Source: Sphingobacteriales bacterium (GTDB lineage Bacteria > Bacteroidota > Bacteroidia > Chitinophagales > UBA2359). Taken from it: DNA of 64,000 bases. The notes under the pieces were generated by a model. It was given only the letters and a program-made list of their open reading frames with translations, was not told where the DNA came from and made no database searches. The stretch spans positions 871,501 to 935,500 of the forward strand of contig JADJJT010000001.1 of NCBI GenBank assembly GCA_016706405.1, in the 5' to 3' direction. Below, one piece after another: positions 12,301-19,263 of the stretch (the stretch's first letter is position 1; the number at the start of each line of letters is the position of its first letter). The translations under genes and the position numbers were made by a program.

Positions 12301-12847
12301 GGTGTCGGGAGTTACCGTTAAAACGATTGATGACACGCAAATTTTAGCCGGAACAACTTTAGAATTAACTACGCAAGCTACATCGGCCTTAAATGGCACA
12401 CTTAGCTTTGCCTGGACGGATGCCATGCAGTTAATTACAGACCTTACTATGCAAAGTCCAAGTATTACCTCCAATGAGGCGGGCGAATTTTTATTTACTA
12501 TTACTGCCACCGACCAATACGGCTGCTCGGCGACCGACGAGGTTACGGTTAAAGTAATTAAAGAAAATAAAGTGATTGCCCCGAACGCATTTACTCCCAA
12601 TAGCGATGGTAAAAACGATGTGTTTAACTTAGTTGGCTCTAATATTACTTCGTATAGTTTGGCTGTTTACGACCGTTGGGGCACGTTGCTGTTTGAGAAC
12701 CCCAATGCAACACCTACTTCAGGCGGTTGGGATGGTACAAAAAATGGCAAGTTAATGGATGTTGGAACTTATGTTTACTCGGCAAAAGTTACATTTGGCG
12801 ATGGTAAAACAAAAGAAATTAAAGGTAATATTGCACTGATTCGCTAA
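3398..12847 (+). CDS. Giant repeat-rich secreted protein with T9SS type B sorting domain
   Basis: A 3149-residue protein, probably a surface adhesin exported by Sec and then the type IX system. Residues 1-33 form a signal peptide (LLLTTLLLATGILQNAFA). The ATHVIGGYIRY start and EIYRDC that follow are common at the mature N terminus of Bacteroidota proteins with gliding-associated C termini. Residues of about 390-925 hold six Ig-like repeats of about 90 residues, each with a WYSDAALT-like core. Residues of about 1895-2900 hold a longer module of about 252 residues repeated four times: a PKD-like part with FNWxFxGG, an FN3-like part with WxxxPGATGY, then a Cys-containing link ending DCPxITPTI. 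The last 90 residues, from NAFTPNSDGKNDVF to KGNIALIR, are the T9SS type B (gliding motility-associated) sorting domain. A strong terminator follows. The ligand is unknown. Confidence 0.93.
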   Translation: MLKLLHLKTRLRYALLLTTLLLATGILQNAFATHVIGGYIRYTRVGADKYDINLEIYRDCNSGTQIGSSIVSIFDDNGINVGNISTTIDSVVTPTWDELLDGACAEQAPNPQPCLEVRYYSRKNYTINDASVGYTLMWSVFARSGSVLNIQNAGNLSGTLVATMPAYNTYGANTSPQTKKPIPPVFCADSPIVYDLGTIEPDGDSIVYSLCTPYGTTGGVTSGPPPYPNVTWNAPYSTTDPIGGVPPLSINAETGQLVCYPPPTLGQFVIGVCTEEYRGGVLISNRILDFQVIIADCLIVAAEITDDIGATVPDDISICKGDTAQLGAITQDGYLYAWVPNKWISKVNIKDPKVWPPQTQFYKILVTDPITACFNDDVVTIHVHELSITSANDTACQFGTLPVLSSAAADVDTFGYPNITTSWYSNSTLTTLVDTGVTLQPASYGAYVPINTAGTYSLWVQASNALGCTSPAVEVKVTILPAPPAPVSSGLTICEGNPLQDLTATGTIGTLTWYSDVALTNNIGTGTTLPVANYAAYANPNLAGTYSVYVQEATSSKNCVGAVKKVDIIVKDTPNAPTAPDPSPICKGEALLNLTASGSGGTINWYSDAALTNLLGSGTTLTGAQYSSVANNNVPGDYFVYVMENLNGCPGPAQMVTIKVIDKPITPIFGPVTPVCQGTTLPDLTASGSGATITWYDGDPDSGTPNVLGTGNTLPGTAYGSAADINTPGNYTIWAKESLGTTCSAPAGFVVVTVKPTPTAPVAPSVTICETNPLPNLTASGGAGTFNWYGDAALTNLLGTGTTLTGAQYSSIANNNVAGTYSVYVTETLNGCTGIATQVNIVVNETPVAPVAPSVTVCQNSAAPALTATASMGGTLNWYSDAALTTLIGTGSPLPGSALTGVVNMAVTGTYNVWVVEQLGACPSLATQVTITVSAQPTIDPVAPVNQCATNFDLATITLTGTNLVSATITYHADGGGSAGAQLPSSVVNTSGTYYIMATIGICSFAVPVAVTINPPQDAYFTITPDTYCTSETASAPVFGAGTTPGGTFSATPSGLNFNASTGQINLAASSAGVYTFTYNTPGPCPDDHSVTITVNSQESAAFTLQASICVAPGDPNPQANVTGTPGGTWSIDGGATISASGVINLSSISTEGTYTVTYTTPSAQCGATNSETIDIYFERNSGTVVDNPTVCNSGSGIINLYNLLSGEDAGGSWSENGSSSTGGAFNAGAGTFNPSGQADATYYFIYLVAGAGPCPDASTQVEITVVSAPTATVTPNATVCNGPEAPGPFLDLTALITAGDMSGTWNDADGSGAAGSPSNLDFTGVTANQSYTFTYTLDSPDPCADVVYNVEVFVQDCSCPSVALVVAPDLCSDDDLLNLNSLLDASVTEPGTWSIINDPGGSSPAVIQVDGITFDATAADAGTYTLQFTLDNPQAGCPDFNTVDIYINPAPQAGSDGILDVCNDSGILTLFDVLGNPKMPGGYWSLDLTSPNTPNNSKLDYALGTFDVLGHKGGSFIFSYTVEGNPPCVNDLSLVTINIDELPNVVWNAATPLCNTTGGGSTINLTTLIKSSVGINGTWADTDNAAGNGATVNFPNVDFNNAQAGTYTFTYTLQSANNICGPKSFTIDIVVNDCTCPDLSMGLPPVLCNSTTTNLDAIKITTQPGTWTISSAPSGGTPGYIEADGKTFNAVGAQVGTYIITFTLTNAVPPGCAKTTTITIFVVNNTDAGWINPGTICTLSPVINLNSILSPVATPGGLWTINGTPATTFDPAALGPGTYAVTYDVGTPPCQTSNTKNIVVIKSGDPSWNTPGSICQSVAAIALNTLLAPTADTGGTWTIGGNVVTQFDPALYPVGPVNVTYSVGTVPCESSITQAINVIAQPIANISPIANTCVNEAASINFSGAANAGTTFNWTFNGGTPATATGNGPHNIIWSAAGTYTVTLITTEGGCTSEPVTANVVVESPLPLPVINCATTTSSITFSWNAVPGSSGYLVSIDGGPPFPTGATSYSATGLFAGQSVTITVEAVSAGACPNSVGTQTCIAEDCPPVTLDITPIADICLTASTTAFDIALNIVGGNGSGTTTWSGTGITNTTSGTFDPVLAGPGAHNILCNYQQGNCQYNQPVTINVYTTPTTNFTLSNTNVCANGIATITATYTGNASVGATYTWNFDGATVVSGTGAGPYTLSFATPGTYDITLDVTENGCASPQTIITVNAPAPLATPQISCGTLSTSSVEFIWLAVPGAVSYDITYTINGGPPINDNTTNTNYLITGLSVSDIVDITVVAVGPAPCGNSAPGTGQCEAKDCPPITPTIDVAITTYCTSDAAITLTATPSGGTFSGTGVSGTNFDPAIAGPGTHTVTYNYVDAVSNCPYTATLNLTVNQTPTANFTLAATDWCADGTSQLLVDYTGNASAGATFNWNFAGGVATPSGLDQLVAWPSGTGTVTVSLQVTENGCTSTVFTADVNLSEPLPAPVVTCSGSQTDQVSFDWPDVPGATGYDISYTINGGAPQTDNTPTSNYTVTGLSVNDMVDISVVALSNGPCGNSPAGTGQCQAKDCPVITPTITGLAANYCTADAIVTLTLSPAGGVLTGPGVIAPNQFDPALAGQGNFSIVYTYTDPATQCEYIISQLTEVNLTPDSSFGIADATICSTGKTQITANDIIIGATYDWNFDGGVAFPGTSFGPHEVTWATGGTKTVTLTITNKGCVSPEGTSTIDVVAPLFAPNVICSAQSTNDVSFSWDPIPGATGYEVTISGDVPTKTENVALGSETYAVTGLTPGNVVNISIIALGPPPCGNSAPGTATCIAQDCPTITPTITLPKTTYCSNEAAVNIVLNPVGGTLTGNGVVAGMFDPAIAGPGVHTLDYNYTDIATGCSYAANINITVTEQPSAAFTTNATTICIGESITFTPSGNIAGGNGTWDFGGLGSANATSEQSFTFNEAGNFIISFTVDNNGCTDTQTQAVEVSGVTVKTIDDTQILAGTTLELTTQATSALNGTLSFAWTDAMQLITDLTMQSPSITSNEAGEFLFTITATDQYGCSATDEVTVKVIKENKVIAPNAFTPNSDGKNDVFNLVGSNITSYSLAVYDRWGTLLFENPNATPTSGGWDGTKNGKLMDVGTYVYSAKVTFGDGKTKEIKGNIALIR

Positions 12848-12913
12848 GAAAGCAAAGTTTTGTTTTATTTATTTGATTGTCTTTTGAATGAAATAAAACA
12901 CTTAGCATAGCAC

Positions 12914-12960
12914 AACGCGCCGTATTCGGGTTTAAATTTTTACTCCGGATGCGGCGCGTT
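12914..12960 (+). terminator. Long-stem terminator after the giant gene
   Basis: A 17-bp stem (12914-12930 with 12944-12960, including three G-T wobbles) starts with AACGCGCCG and closes with CGGCGCGTT. The loop is 13 bases and an AT-rich tail follows. The 3' arm contains TCCGGA. It isolates the giant gene from gldA. Confidence 0.85.
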
Positions 12961-13028
12961 ATTTTATTTATATATCCGGAAAAAATAAGAGCAAATTAGG
13001 CATGTCCATTGCTTGCCACCACTCTCGT

Positions 13029-13060
13029 TTTGTATATCAACTCAAAACAGCCTATCTTTG
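13029..13060 (+). promoter_or_regulatory. Consensus Bacteroidota promoter of the gldA-like gene
   Basis: TTTG at 13029-13032, a 20-base gap, and TATCTTTG at 13053-13060 give near-perfect -33 and -7 elements. This promoter lies inside the longer open frame that begins at 13002, so the start codon at 13077 must be the real one. Confidence 0.85.
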
Positions 13061-13076
13061 CCTAAATTTTAAAACC

Positions 13077-14000
13077 ATGCCTTTAGAAGTTAGCCAATTA
13101 ACCAAAATTTATGGCCAACAACGCGCCGTTGATAATCTTAATTTTGAGGTAGCGAAAGGCGAAATTGTTGGCTTTTTAGGGCCAAATGGCGCCGGAAAAA
13201 GTACAACCATGAAAATACTTACCTGCTATATACCTCCTACAGCAGGGCAAGCAACGGTTTGTGGCTACAATGTTTTAACGCAGCCTTTAGAGGCAAAGCG
13301 CCAAATTGGCTATCTGCCCGAACAAAACCCACTTTACCTCGATATGTACGTGCACGAATACCTGCATTTTGTAGGGCATTTGCATAAAATACCCGCTCGC
13401 GACCTGCCTGCCCGCGTGCGCGAAATGGTAGCCATAACCGGCTTGGAGCGCGAACAAAAAAAGAAAATAGGCGCTTTATCGAAAGGCTATAAACAACGGG
13501 TAGGATTGGCACAAGCCATGTTGCACAACCCACAAGTACTTATTCTCGACGAGCCGACATCGGGTTTAGACCCTAATCAATTAGTCGAAATTCGTGGTTT
13601 AATTAAGCAGTTGGGGGCCGAAAAAACAGTTTTGCTTTCTTCGCACATTTTACAAGAGGTAGCAGCGCTTTGTACCCGTGTAATTATAATTAATAAAGGG
13701 CAGTTAGTGGCAAACGATACCCCCGACAATTTACAAAACCAGGCACAAGGGCAAAGTGTAGTTTTAGCCGAGTTTGACCAACCTATAACTCTGCCTTTGC
13801 TGCAAACAATACCAAACGTACAAAAGGTTGAGGCATTAGATGGCGCAGGCAACCGCTATTATTTATATGCCGCCAATAATACCGATTTGCGCCCCGATAT
13901 ATTTAAACTTGCGGTAACCCAACAACGCATTTTACTAACCCTACACCGCGAGACCAGCACCTTAGAAGATATTTTTAGGCAACTTACAACAGCGAAATAA
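13077..14000 (+). CDS. gldA: ABC transporter ATP-binding protein, GldA type
   Basis: A 307-residue ATPase subunit of an ABC exporter resembling GldA, which in gliding Bacteroidota works with the membrane parts GldF and GldG. Walker A is GPNGAGKS at residues 35-42, the signature is LSKGYKQR near 133, Walker B is VLILDEP near 153, and the switch histidine lies in LLSSHILQE. A C-terminal extension of about 90 residues follows, as in GldA and other ABC-2 exporter ATPases. An upstream ATG at 13002 is in frame but would put the promoter inside the gene, so the ATG at 13077 is chosen. No gldF or gldG is present in the window and the next gene is a glycosyltransferase. The name is therefore a family-level match, and a different ABC-2 exporter ATPase cannot be excluded. 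Confidence 0.78.
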   Translation: MPLEVSQLTKIYGQQRAVDNLNFEVAKGEIVGFLGPNGAGKSTTMKILTCYIPPTAGQATVCGYNVLTQPLEAKRQIGYLPEQNPLYLDMYVHEYLHFVGHLHKIPARDLPARVREMVAITGLEREQKKKIGALSKGYKQRVGLAQAMLHNPQVLILDEPTSGLDPNQLVEIRGLIKQLGAEKTVLLSSHILQEVAALCTRVIIINKGQLVANDTPDNLQNQAQGQSVVLAEFDQPITLPLLQTIPNVQKVEALDGAGNRYYLYAANNTDLRPDIFKLAVTQQRILLTLHRETSTLEDIFRQLTTAK

Positions 14001-14099
14001 GCTTGCTTTGCCCTGTTTTTATCAGATTTTTGCTTTGACTGCCTTTGCCAAGCTCATTAAATTAATAGGTTACTGTAACAAACTCGCACCCATCCATCA

Positions 14100-15341
14100 A
14101 TGAATACTACCCTTTTGTGGCAATTGGCATTTTGGTTTTCTGGCGGCTGCCTATGTTGGACGTATTTAGGATATCCGGTTTTTATAAAATGGTTGGCACA
14201 AGGGCGCATTAACAACCCCTTAAAAAATAATAATACAAAACCATGTAATTCAGAAAATACCGATTTGTGCTTAGATGTTGTTGTAATTATGGCGGCTTAC
14301 AACGAAGAGAAAGTATTAGAGGCTAAGTTGGACAGTATTTTTAACACCCAATATCCGGATGAAAAATTGACCGTTTGGGTCGCCAGCGATTGCTCAACAG
14401 ACGGCACAAATACCATCGTAAAAGTTTGGCAACAACAACATCCGGAAGCTAAATTGTTTTTATATGAAGCACCACAGCGTAGCGGCAAAATAAATTTAGT
14501 AAACACGGTGGTTAGTCAATTGTCGGCGCAAGCCAAAGATGATTCTGCTTTTACCAATACTATTTTATTACTTACCGATGCCAATGTACTGTTTACACCC
14601 GCAACCATCAACGAGTTAATAATACATTTTGCAAATCCGGAGGTGGGTATGGTTGGCGCTAATATAATAAACCATCAAGTTGCCAAAAGCGGCATTTCGT
14701 ACCAAGAGAAATGGTATATTCAGCGCGAGAACCAAATTAAATACCACGAAAGTCTTTGGGGTGGGTGTATGATAGGCGCATTTGGCGGTTGTTTTGCCCT
14801 TAGGGCATCGTTATATACACCCGTGCCTTCGCATTTTAGGGTAGATGACTTATTTTTAACCTTGCAAATATTTGAGCAAAATAAAAAAGCCTTATTTGAG
14901 CCGGCTGCCATCTGTTACGAAGATTTACCCCAAAATATGCCCGAAGAACTTAGACGAAAACGGCGTATTGCATCCGGAAATTTTCAAAATCTGGCAAAAT
15001 TTGCTCGCTTAATTTTGCCTGCTTACAAAAAGGTGGCAATCTGTTTTTTGTCGCATAAAGTATTGCGTTGGATTGGCCCTTTTTTTCTGATTATAGCTTG
15101 GGCTGCTTCACTATTTTTGTACCAGCACCATCTTTTTTATAAAATGGCATTTTGGTTGCAAACAATAGGCTTTGGTTTTCCGTTTATAGAATTACTGTTG
15201 CAACGTTTTGAAACCTCGAACAAATTTGTGCGATTTATTGCGTATTTTTACCAAGCCAATTTAGCATTGTTGCTTGGATTTTTTCAATATTTAAAAGGAG
15301 TTAAAACCAGTGTTTGGAAACCCACAGAACGAACCCTTTAA
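14100..15341 (+). CDS. Membrane-bound family 2 glycosyltransferase
   Basis: A 413-residue processive-type glycosyltransferase. One N-terminal membrane segment ([21 protein letters not shown]) precedes a cytoplasmic GT2 domain with [28 protein letters not shown], the TDANVLF acidic motif, and [11 protein letters not shown] in the acceptor-side region. [12 protein letters not shown], in the position of the Q/RxxRW motif of synthases, follows, and then three C-terminal membrane segments. This layout is shared by enzymes that make and thread polysaccharides such as poly-N-acetylglucosamine or hyaluronan-like chains; the product here is unknown. The last 32 bases overlap ribBA, so the two genes are probably transcribed together and translationally coupled. 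Confidence 0.88.
   Translation: MNTTLLWQLAFWFSGGCLCWTYLGYPVFIKWLAQGRINNPLKNNNTKPCNSENTDLCLDVVVIMAAYNEEKVLEAKLDSIFNTQYPDEKLTVWVASDCSTDGTNTIVKVWQQQHPEAKLFLYEAPQRSGKINLVNTVVSQLSAQAKDDSAFTNTILLLTDANVLFTPATINELIIHFANPEVGMVGANIINHQVAKSGISYQEKWYIQRENQIKYHESLWGGCMIGAFGGCFALRASLYTPVPSHFRVDDLFLTLQIFEQNKKALFEPAAICYEDLPQNMPEELRRKRRIASGNFQNLAKFARLILPAYKKVAICFLSHKVLRWIGPFFLIIAWAASLFLYQHHLFYKMAFWLQTIGFGFPFIELLLQRFETSNKFVRFIAYFYQANLALLLGFFQYLKGVKTSVWKPTERTL
15293..15300 (+). promoter_or_regulatory. Shine-Dalgarno-like site before ribBA
   Basis: AAAAGGAG ends nine bases before the GTG at 15310, inside the end of the glycosyltransferase gene. Such a strong site is unusual here, where most starts have none. 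It supports the GTG start and coupling to the upstream gene. Confidence 0.55.
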
Positions 15342-16542
15342 GCTTGACCCTATACAAGATGCCATTGCTGCCATTAAACGCGGCGAAGTAATTATTGTTG
15401 TGGACGACGAAGACCGCGAAAACGAAGGCGATTTTATTGCCGCTGCCGAGCATATTACCCCCGAAATTATTAATTTTATGGCCACACATGGCCGAGGGCT
15501 AATATGTGCGCCAATAATTGAAAGCCGCTGCGACGAGTTGGGCCTTGAATTAATGGTAAGGGCCAACACCTCGAGCCACGAAACACCATTTACCGTATCG
15601 GTTGACTTGGTGGGGCACGGCTGCACTACGGGCATTTCGGCACACGACAGGGCTAAAACTATTAAAGCCCTGATTGACCCAACAATTAAACCGGAAGAAT
15701 TAGGAAAGCCAGGGCATATTTTTCCGTTGCGAGCCAAAGCTGGCGGCGTTTTGCGCCGTGCAGGGCATACTGAGGCCACAATTGACCTTGCCCGCATGGC
15801 CGGACTACAACCCGCCGGCGCACTTTGCGAAATTATGAACCCCGATGGAACAATGGCAAGGCTTCCGGAATTAATGGCAGTTGCCAAGCAGTTTAATCTT
15901 AAAATTATATCTATTAAAGATTTAATTGCCCATCGGCTGCAAAGCGAACGATTAATTAAAGAGGAAGTAACCGTAAACATGCCCACCAAATGGGGAAATT
16001 TCAACTTACATGCTTATACCGAAGTACATACTGGTAACCTGCATTTAGCCCTAACCAAAGGCCATTGGACGGAAAATGAACCGGTATTAGTGCGTGTTCA
16101 TTCAAGCTGTTTAACCGGAGATGTTATGCATTCGCTTCGCTGCGATTGCGGCGAACAACTGCACTTGGCTATGCAGCGAGTGGAGCAAGAAGGTAAAGGT
16201 GTAATTTTATACATGAATCAAGAGGGGCGGGGCATAGGTTTGCTAAATAAATTGTATGCCTATAAATTACAAGAAGATGGGCAAGATACTGTTGATGCTA
16301 ACCTTAGTCTTGGCTTTGCTAAAGACCAACGAGATTATGGTATTGGCGCACAAATTTTACGCGATTTACATGTCAGCAAAATTCGACTAATGAGCAATAA
16401 CCCCAAAAAACGCATCGGTTTGTTTGGCTATGGTCTTGAAATTGTCGAAAATGTAGAAATTGAAGTACCCCCTAACGAACATAACTTGCATTATTTACGC
16501 ACCAAACGCGATAAGCTTGGTCACGAAATATTAGGCGGGTAA
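15310..16542 (+). CDS. ribBA: Bifunctional RibBA: DHBP synthase and GTP cyclohydrolase II
   Basis: A 410-residue enzyme that feeds both branches of riboflavin synthesis. The N-terminal half makes 3,4-dihydroxy-2-butanone 4-phosphate from ribulose 5-phosphate; the C-terminal half opens GTP. The first domain shows [12 protein letters not shown] with the metal and substrate acidic residues, then [11 protein letters not shown] and [18 protein letters not shown]. The second domain, from about residue 220, shows [24 protein letters not shown] with the three zinc cysteines, then NQEGRGIGL and the nucleotide-binding DTVDAN. Length is typical. The start is GTG, overlapping the upstream glycosyltransferase by 32 bases, with a good Shine-Dalgarno match. 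ribD lies 10 kb away on the other strand; other rib genes are not in the window. No FMN riboswitch is visible. Confidence 0.96.
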   Translation: MFGNPQNEPFKLDPIQDAIAAIKRGEVIIVVDDEDRENEGDFIAAAEHITPEIINFMATHGRGLICAPIIESRCDELGLELMVRANTSSHETPFTVSVDLVGHGCTTGISAHDRAKTIKALIDPTIKPEELGKPGHIFPLRAKAGGVLRRAGHTEATIDLARMAGLQPAGALCEIMNPDGTMARLPELMAVAKQFNLKIISIKDLIAHRLQSERLIKEEVTVNMPTKWGNFNLHAYTEVHTGNLHLALTKGHWTENEPVLVRVHSSCLTGDVMHSLRCDCGEQLHLAMQRVEQEGKGVILYMNQEGRGIGLLNKLYAYKLQEDGQDTVDANLSLGFAKDQRDYGIGAQILRDLHVSKIRLMSNNPKKRIGLFGYGLEIVENVEIEVPPNEHNLHYLRTKRDKLGHEILGG

Positions 16543-16621
16543 TTTTATAGGCGTCATATATTGTAATATTTGTAATGCAATCTATATTTGGTGTTTGGTT
16601 GTTCCTTGTAAATCAATTTAT

Positions 16622-16653
16622 ATTGATTTTAAGAAATAATTATGTTATCTTTG
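16622..16653 (+). promoter_or_regulatory. Promoter immediately before the YihY-like gene
   Basis: ATTG at 16622-16625, a 20-base gap, and TATCTTTG at 16646-16653. The -7 box ends seven bases before the ATG at 16661, so transcription probably starts at or within a few bases of the start codon. Confidence 0.65.
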
Positions 16654-16660
16654 AAGCCAG

Positions 16661-17740
16661 ATGAAATATTTGCTGCAAAATAAAATAGTTTTTAGGCCAT
16701 TAATTGTGTTTTGGCAACTATTGGCAAACACTATTAACCAATATACACAAGACAGGGTAACAAGGCTCGGCGCATCTATATCATTTTATACTATTTTGTC
16801 GTTGCCGCCAATAGTAATGTTGGGTTTTACCGTATTGCGTTACTTTTTTGGCCATAATGCAGTTGACCAGGTTGAAACGCATATTAACGAACAATTAGTC
16901 GAGTTTATAGGCCAAAATCAGGCAAATGTAATTACACAACTTGCACATCATACCAGCTTGCGTAAAAGTTCGTGGGCCTTGACTATTATTGCCATAGTAA
17001 GTACAATATTTAGCGCGCAAGGGGTTTTTTCGGAATTGCAAGACGCACTGAATACCATTTGGCGGGTGAGGGTACGCAATAACACTAAACATGTGGTCAT
17101 AAAATACCTGAAAACAAGGCTTAAATCGCTAATTATGATTAGCTGTATTGGGGCCTTAGTGTTGTTGGGTTTAATAGCAAGTACAATATTGCGTCTGGTT
17201 GGCGAAAACTTAAGTATGCATTTTAGCACCGATATTATTCAATGGGTAAAGATTGGGAACTTTTTCATATCATACGTTTCGATGATATTTATTTTTGCCG
17301 CCGTATTTAAATTGATACCCGATGTTAACTTAAAATGGAGAAATATTTGGCTTGGGGCAATTATTACAACTATTTTATTTGGCCTCGGACGGTATTTTAT
17401 TATTTTATATTTGAGTAAAAGCGAATTAGATGGTGCTTATGGCGTAGCCGGCTCATTAGTTATATTAATTTTATGGGTTTTTTATTCGGCGCAAATTATG
17501 TTTCTGGGTGCCGAATTTGTAAAGGTTTACCATGAGTTTAAAAATATAGAAGTACGGCCAAAACGATACGCCATGCGGGTTTACGAATTGGAGCGCCAAC
17601 TTATTGATGATAATGATACCGATGATATAATTACCGAATTTGAAGGCAATTATAATGATGATTCAGACAACAACCAAGCAGCAGGAAAAGACAAAACCGA
17701 AAAAAAACCGGATGATATTTTTAACACAGTTGATTTATAA
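16661..17740 (+). CDS. YihY/BrkB family inner-membrane protein
   Basis: A 359-residue membrane protein of the YihY/BrkB (formerly ribonuclease BN-like) family. Its exact role is unsettled; members are linked to envelope integrity and transport. The family pattern is clear: a cytoplasmic start, TRLGASISFYTILSLPPIVMLG, then further hydrophobic segments near residues 105-125, 150-180, 205-230, 240-265 and 270-300, with GAYGVAGSLVILILWVFYSAQIMFLGAEFV as the conserved last part. The C-terminal 60 residues form a charged, disordered tail rich in Asp, Asn and Lys (DDNDTDDIITEFEGNYNDD). The start is fixed by the promoter seven bases upstream. The next gene, a regulator, follows after about 80 bases and may have its own promoter. 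Confidence 0.9.
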   Translation: MKYLLQNKIVFRPLIVFWQLLANTINQYTQDRVTRLGASISFYTILSLPPIVMLGFTVLRYFFGHNAVDQVETHINEQLVEFIGQNQANVITQLAHHTSLRKSSWALTIIAIVSTIFSAQGVFSELQDALNTIWRVRVRNNTKHVVIKYLKTRLKSLIMISCIGALVLLGLIASTILRLVGENLSMHFSTDIIQWVKIGNFFISYVSMIFIFAAVFKLIPDVNLKWRNIWLGAIITTILFGLGRYFIILYLSKSELDGAYGVAGSLVILILWVFYSAQIMFLGAEFVKVYHEFKNIEVRPKRYAMRVYELERQLIDDNDTDDIITEFEGNYNDDSDNNQAAGKDKTEKKPDDIFNTVDL

Positions 17741-17823
17741 ACTTCACTCCGGAATTTTTAACACAACTAATTTTCAATTTGTACCAAACGTACTGAAAAT
17801 TTTGCCTAATTTGGCACCCACTT

Positions 17824-18333
17824 ATGGAGTTAAACGAAGCCAAAAGCAAATTTATTAATACATGGGGCATGTTAGGCTCGCAATGGGGCATTAACCGAAC
17901 CATGTCGCAAATATATGCGCTATTACTAATAACACCCGGCGCAATTAGTGCCGATGATATTATGGAGCAGTTAAGTATATCGCGCGGAAACGCCAATATG
18001 AACCTGCGGGCGCTGTTAGATTGGGGGCTTATTTATAAAGAACTTCGCCCAGGAGAACGCCGCGAGTTTTTTTTAGCTGATAAAGATATTTGGAAGGCTG
18101 CTAAAACTATTATGGAGCAACGCAAAAAGCGCGAACTTGAGCCTGTGATTAAAGTTTTAACCGAACTTAGTCAGGAGGTGTCGGGCGAGCCTAAAGAAGT
18201 GGCTGAATTTAAAACAGTGATTAACGATTTAAACAAATTTTCTATGTATGCCGATAATTTGTTGCAAACGATGATGATGGCTGACAGAAACTGGATGTTT
18301 AACTCGTTTTTTAAAAACTTTTTTGGTAAATAA
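17824..18333 (+). CDS. GbsR/MarR-type transcriptional regulator
   Basis: A 169-residue DNA-binding protein of the GbsR family (winged helix). The helix-turn-helix region is ISADDIMEQLSISRGNANMNLRALLDWGLIYKE at about residues 40-72, with the ISRGNANMNLR recognition helix typical of the group. The wing follows with RPGERREFFLADKDIW. The C-terminal half is helical and likely mediates dimer formation. In other bacteria GbsR-like proteins control compatible-solute or envelope genes, but the target here is unknown. It sits between a YihY-like membrane protein and an MlaF-type ATPase gene, both possible targets. The start is the ATG at 17824. Confidence 0.87.
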   Translation: MELNEAKSKFINTWGMLGSQWGINRTMSQIYALLLITPGAISADDIMEQLSISRGNANMNLRALLDWGLIYKELRPGERREFFLADKDIWKAAKTIMEQRKKRELEPVIKVLTELSQEVSGEPKEVAEFKTVINDLNKFSMYADNLLQTMMMADRNWMFNSFFKNFFGK

Positions 18334-18443
18334 TCTTGTTTTATCCGGATTTTGTTTCGTTGGCTCTATAGGCATCAAAATAAGCGCAAAATATCTAAAA
18401 GGCAACGATAACTAAACATGTCTTACTTTTAATATAAATATAA

Positions 18444-19214
18444 ATGATAGCCGTTACCAACTTAAAAAAAGCTTTTGAAAGCAAACCCGTTTTAAAAGGC
18501 ATAGATACCGTCTTTGAAAAAGGCCGCACCAACTTAATTATTGGCAAGTCGGGCTCGGGTAAATCGGTATTTATGAAATGTTTGGTGGGCTTGCTGCAAC
18601 CCGATAGCGGCCAAATTTTATACGATGGTATTGATTTTATTGCACTACCGCGCGCCGAGAGAAAAAAAATCAGACAAAAAATAGGCATGTTATTTCAAGG
18701 CTCGGCACTTTTTGACTCAATGACCGTTGAGGAAAATGTACTCTTTCCGCTTAATATGTTTTCGAAAATGAGTTATAAAGACAAATTAAAACGTGTTAAT
18801 TTTTGCTTAGAGCGTGTGAATTTAGTTGATGCCAACAAAAAATATCCGGGCGAAATTAGCGGTGGTATGATGAAAAGGGTGGGCATAGCACGCGCTATTG
18901 TTTTAAATCCACATTACCTATTTTGCGATGAGCCAAACTCAGGCCTTGACCCCCAAACTGCCTTGCTTATTGACGAGTTGCTGAGCGATATAACAAAAGA
19001 GTTTCAAATGACCACCATAATTAATACCCACGACATGAACTCGGTAATGGGGATAGGTGAAAAAATTGTGTTTTTACACCAAGGCTACAAAGAGTGGGAG
19101 GGTAATAGCCAGCAAGTACTTCAAAGCGACAATGAAAAATTGAATGATTTTATTTTTGCCTCCGACTTTTTAAAAGCACTGCGCAAAGGTGCAGCTAATA
19201 CTCCAACAAATTAA
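18444..19214 (+). CDS. ABC transporter ATP-binding protein, MlaF type
   Basis: A 256-residue ATPase resembling MlaF, the motor of the Mla-type lipid transport complex that moves phospholipid between the membranes. Walker A is GKSGSGKS at 34-41, the signature is SGGMMKRVGIARA near 140, and Walker B is YLFCDEPNSGLDP near 159. The GMMKR signature and the DEPNSGLDP box are typical of the Mla/MCE subgroup. The usual partners, an MlaE-type permease and an MCE-domain MlaD, are not adjacent: upstream is a GbsR-type regulator and downstream a DUF3307 protein. The operon is thus either split in this organism or the ATPase serves a distant permease. No clear -7 box is seen just upstream. Confidence 0.85.
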   Translation: MIAVTNLKKAFESKPVLKGIDTVFEKGRTNLIIGKSGSGKSVFMKCLVGLLQPDSGQILYDGIDFIALPRAERKKIRQKIGMLFQGSALFDSMTVEENVLFPLNMFSKMSYKDKLKRVNFCLERVNLVDANKKYPGEISGGMMKRVGIARAIVLNPHYLFCDEPNSGLDPQTALLIDELLSDITKEFQMTTIINTHDMNSVMGIGEKIVFLHQGYKEWEGNSQQVLQSDNEKLNDFIFASDFLKALRKGAANTPTN

Positions 19215-19263
19215 ATAAATACGTTTATTGTTTTCTGCCTTAAAATAAATATACATTTTAATA

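Noticed and set aside
12007..12600. A 197-codon frame on the minus strand inside the giant gene
   Set aside because: It is a shadow of the giant gene with no recognisable domain; many similar antisense frames arise there because the coding strand has few minus-strand stops.
13002..13076. A 25-residue N-terminal extension of the gldA-like gene
   Set aside because: A consensus promoter (TTTG, 20 bases, TATCTTTG) lies inside it, and the shorter form matches the family start.
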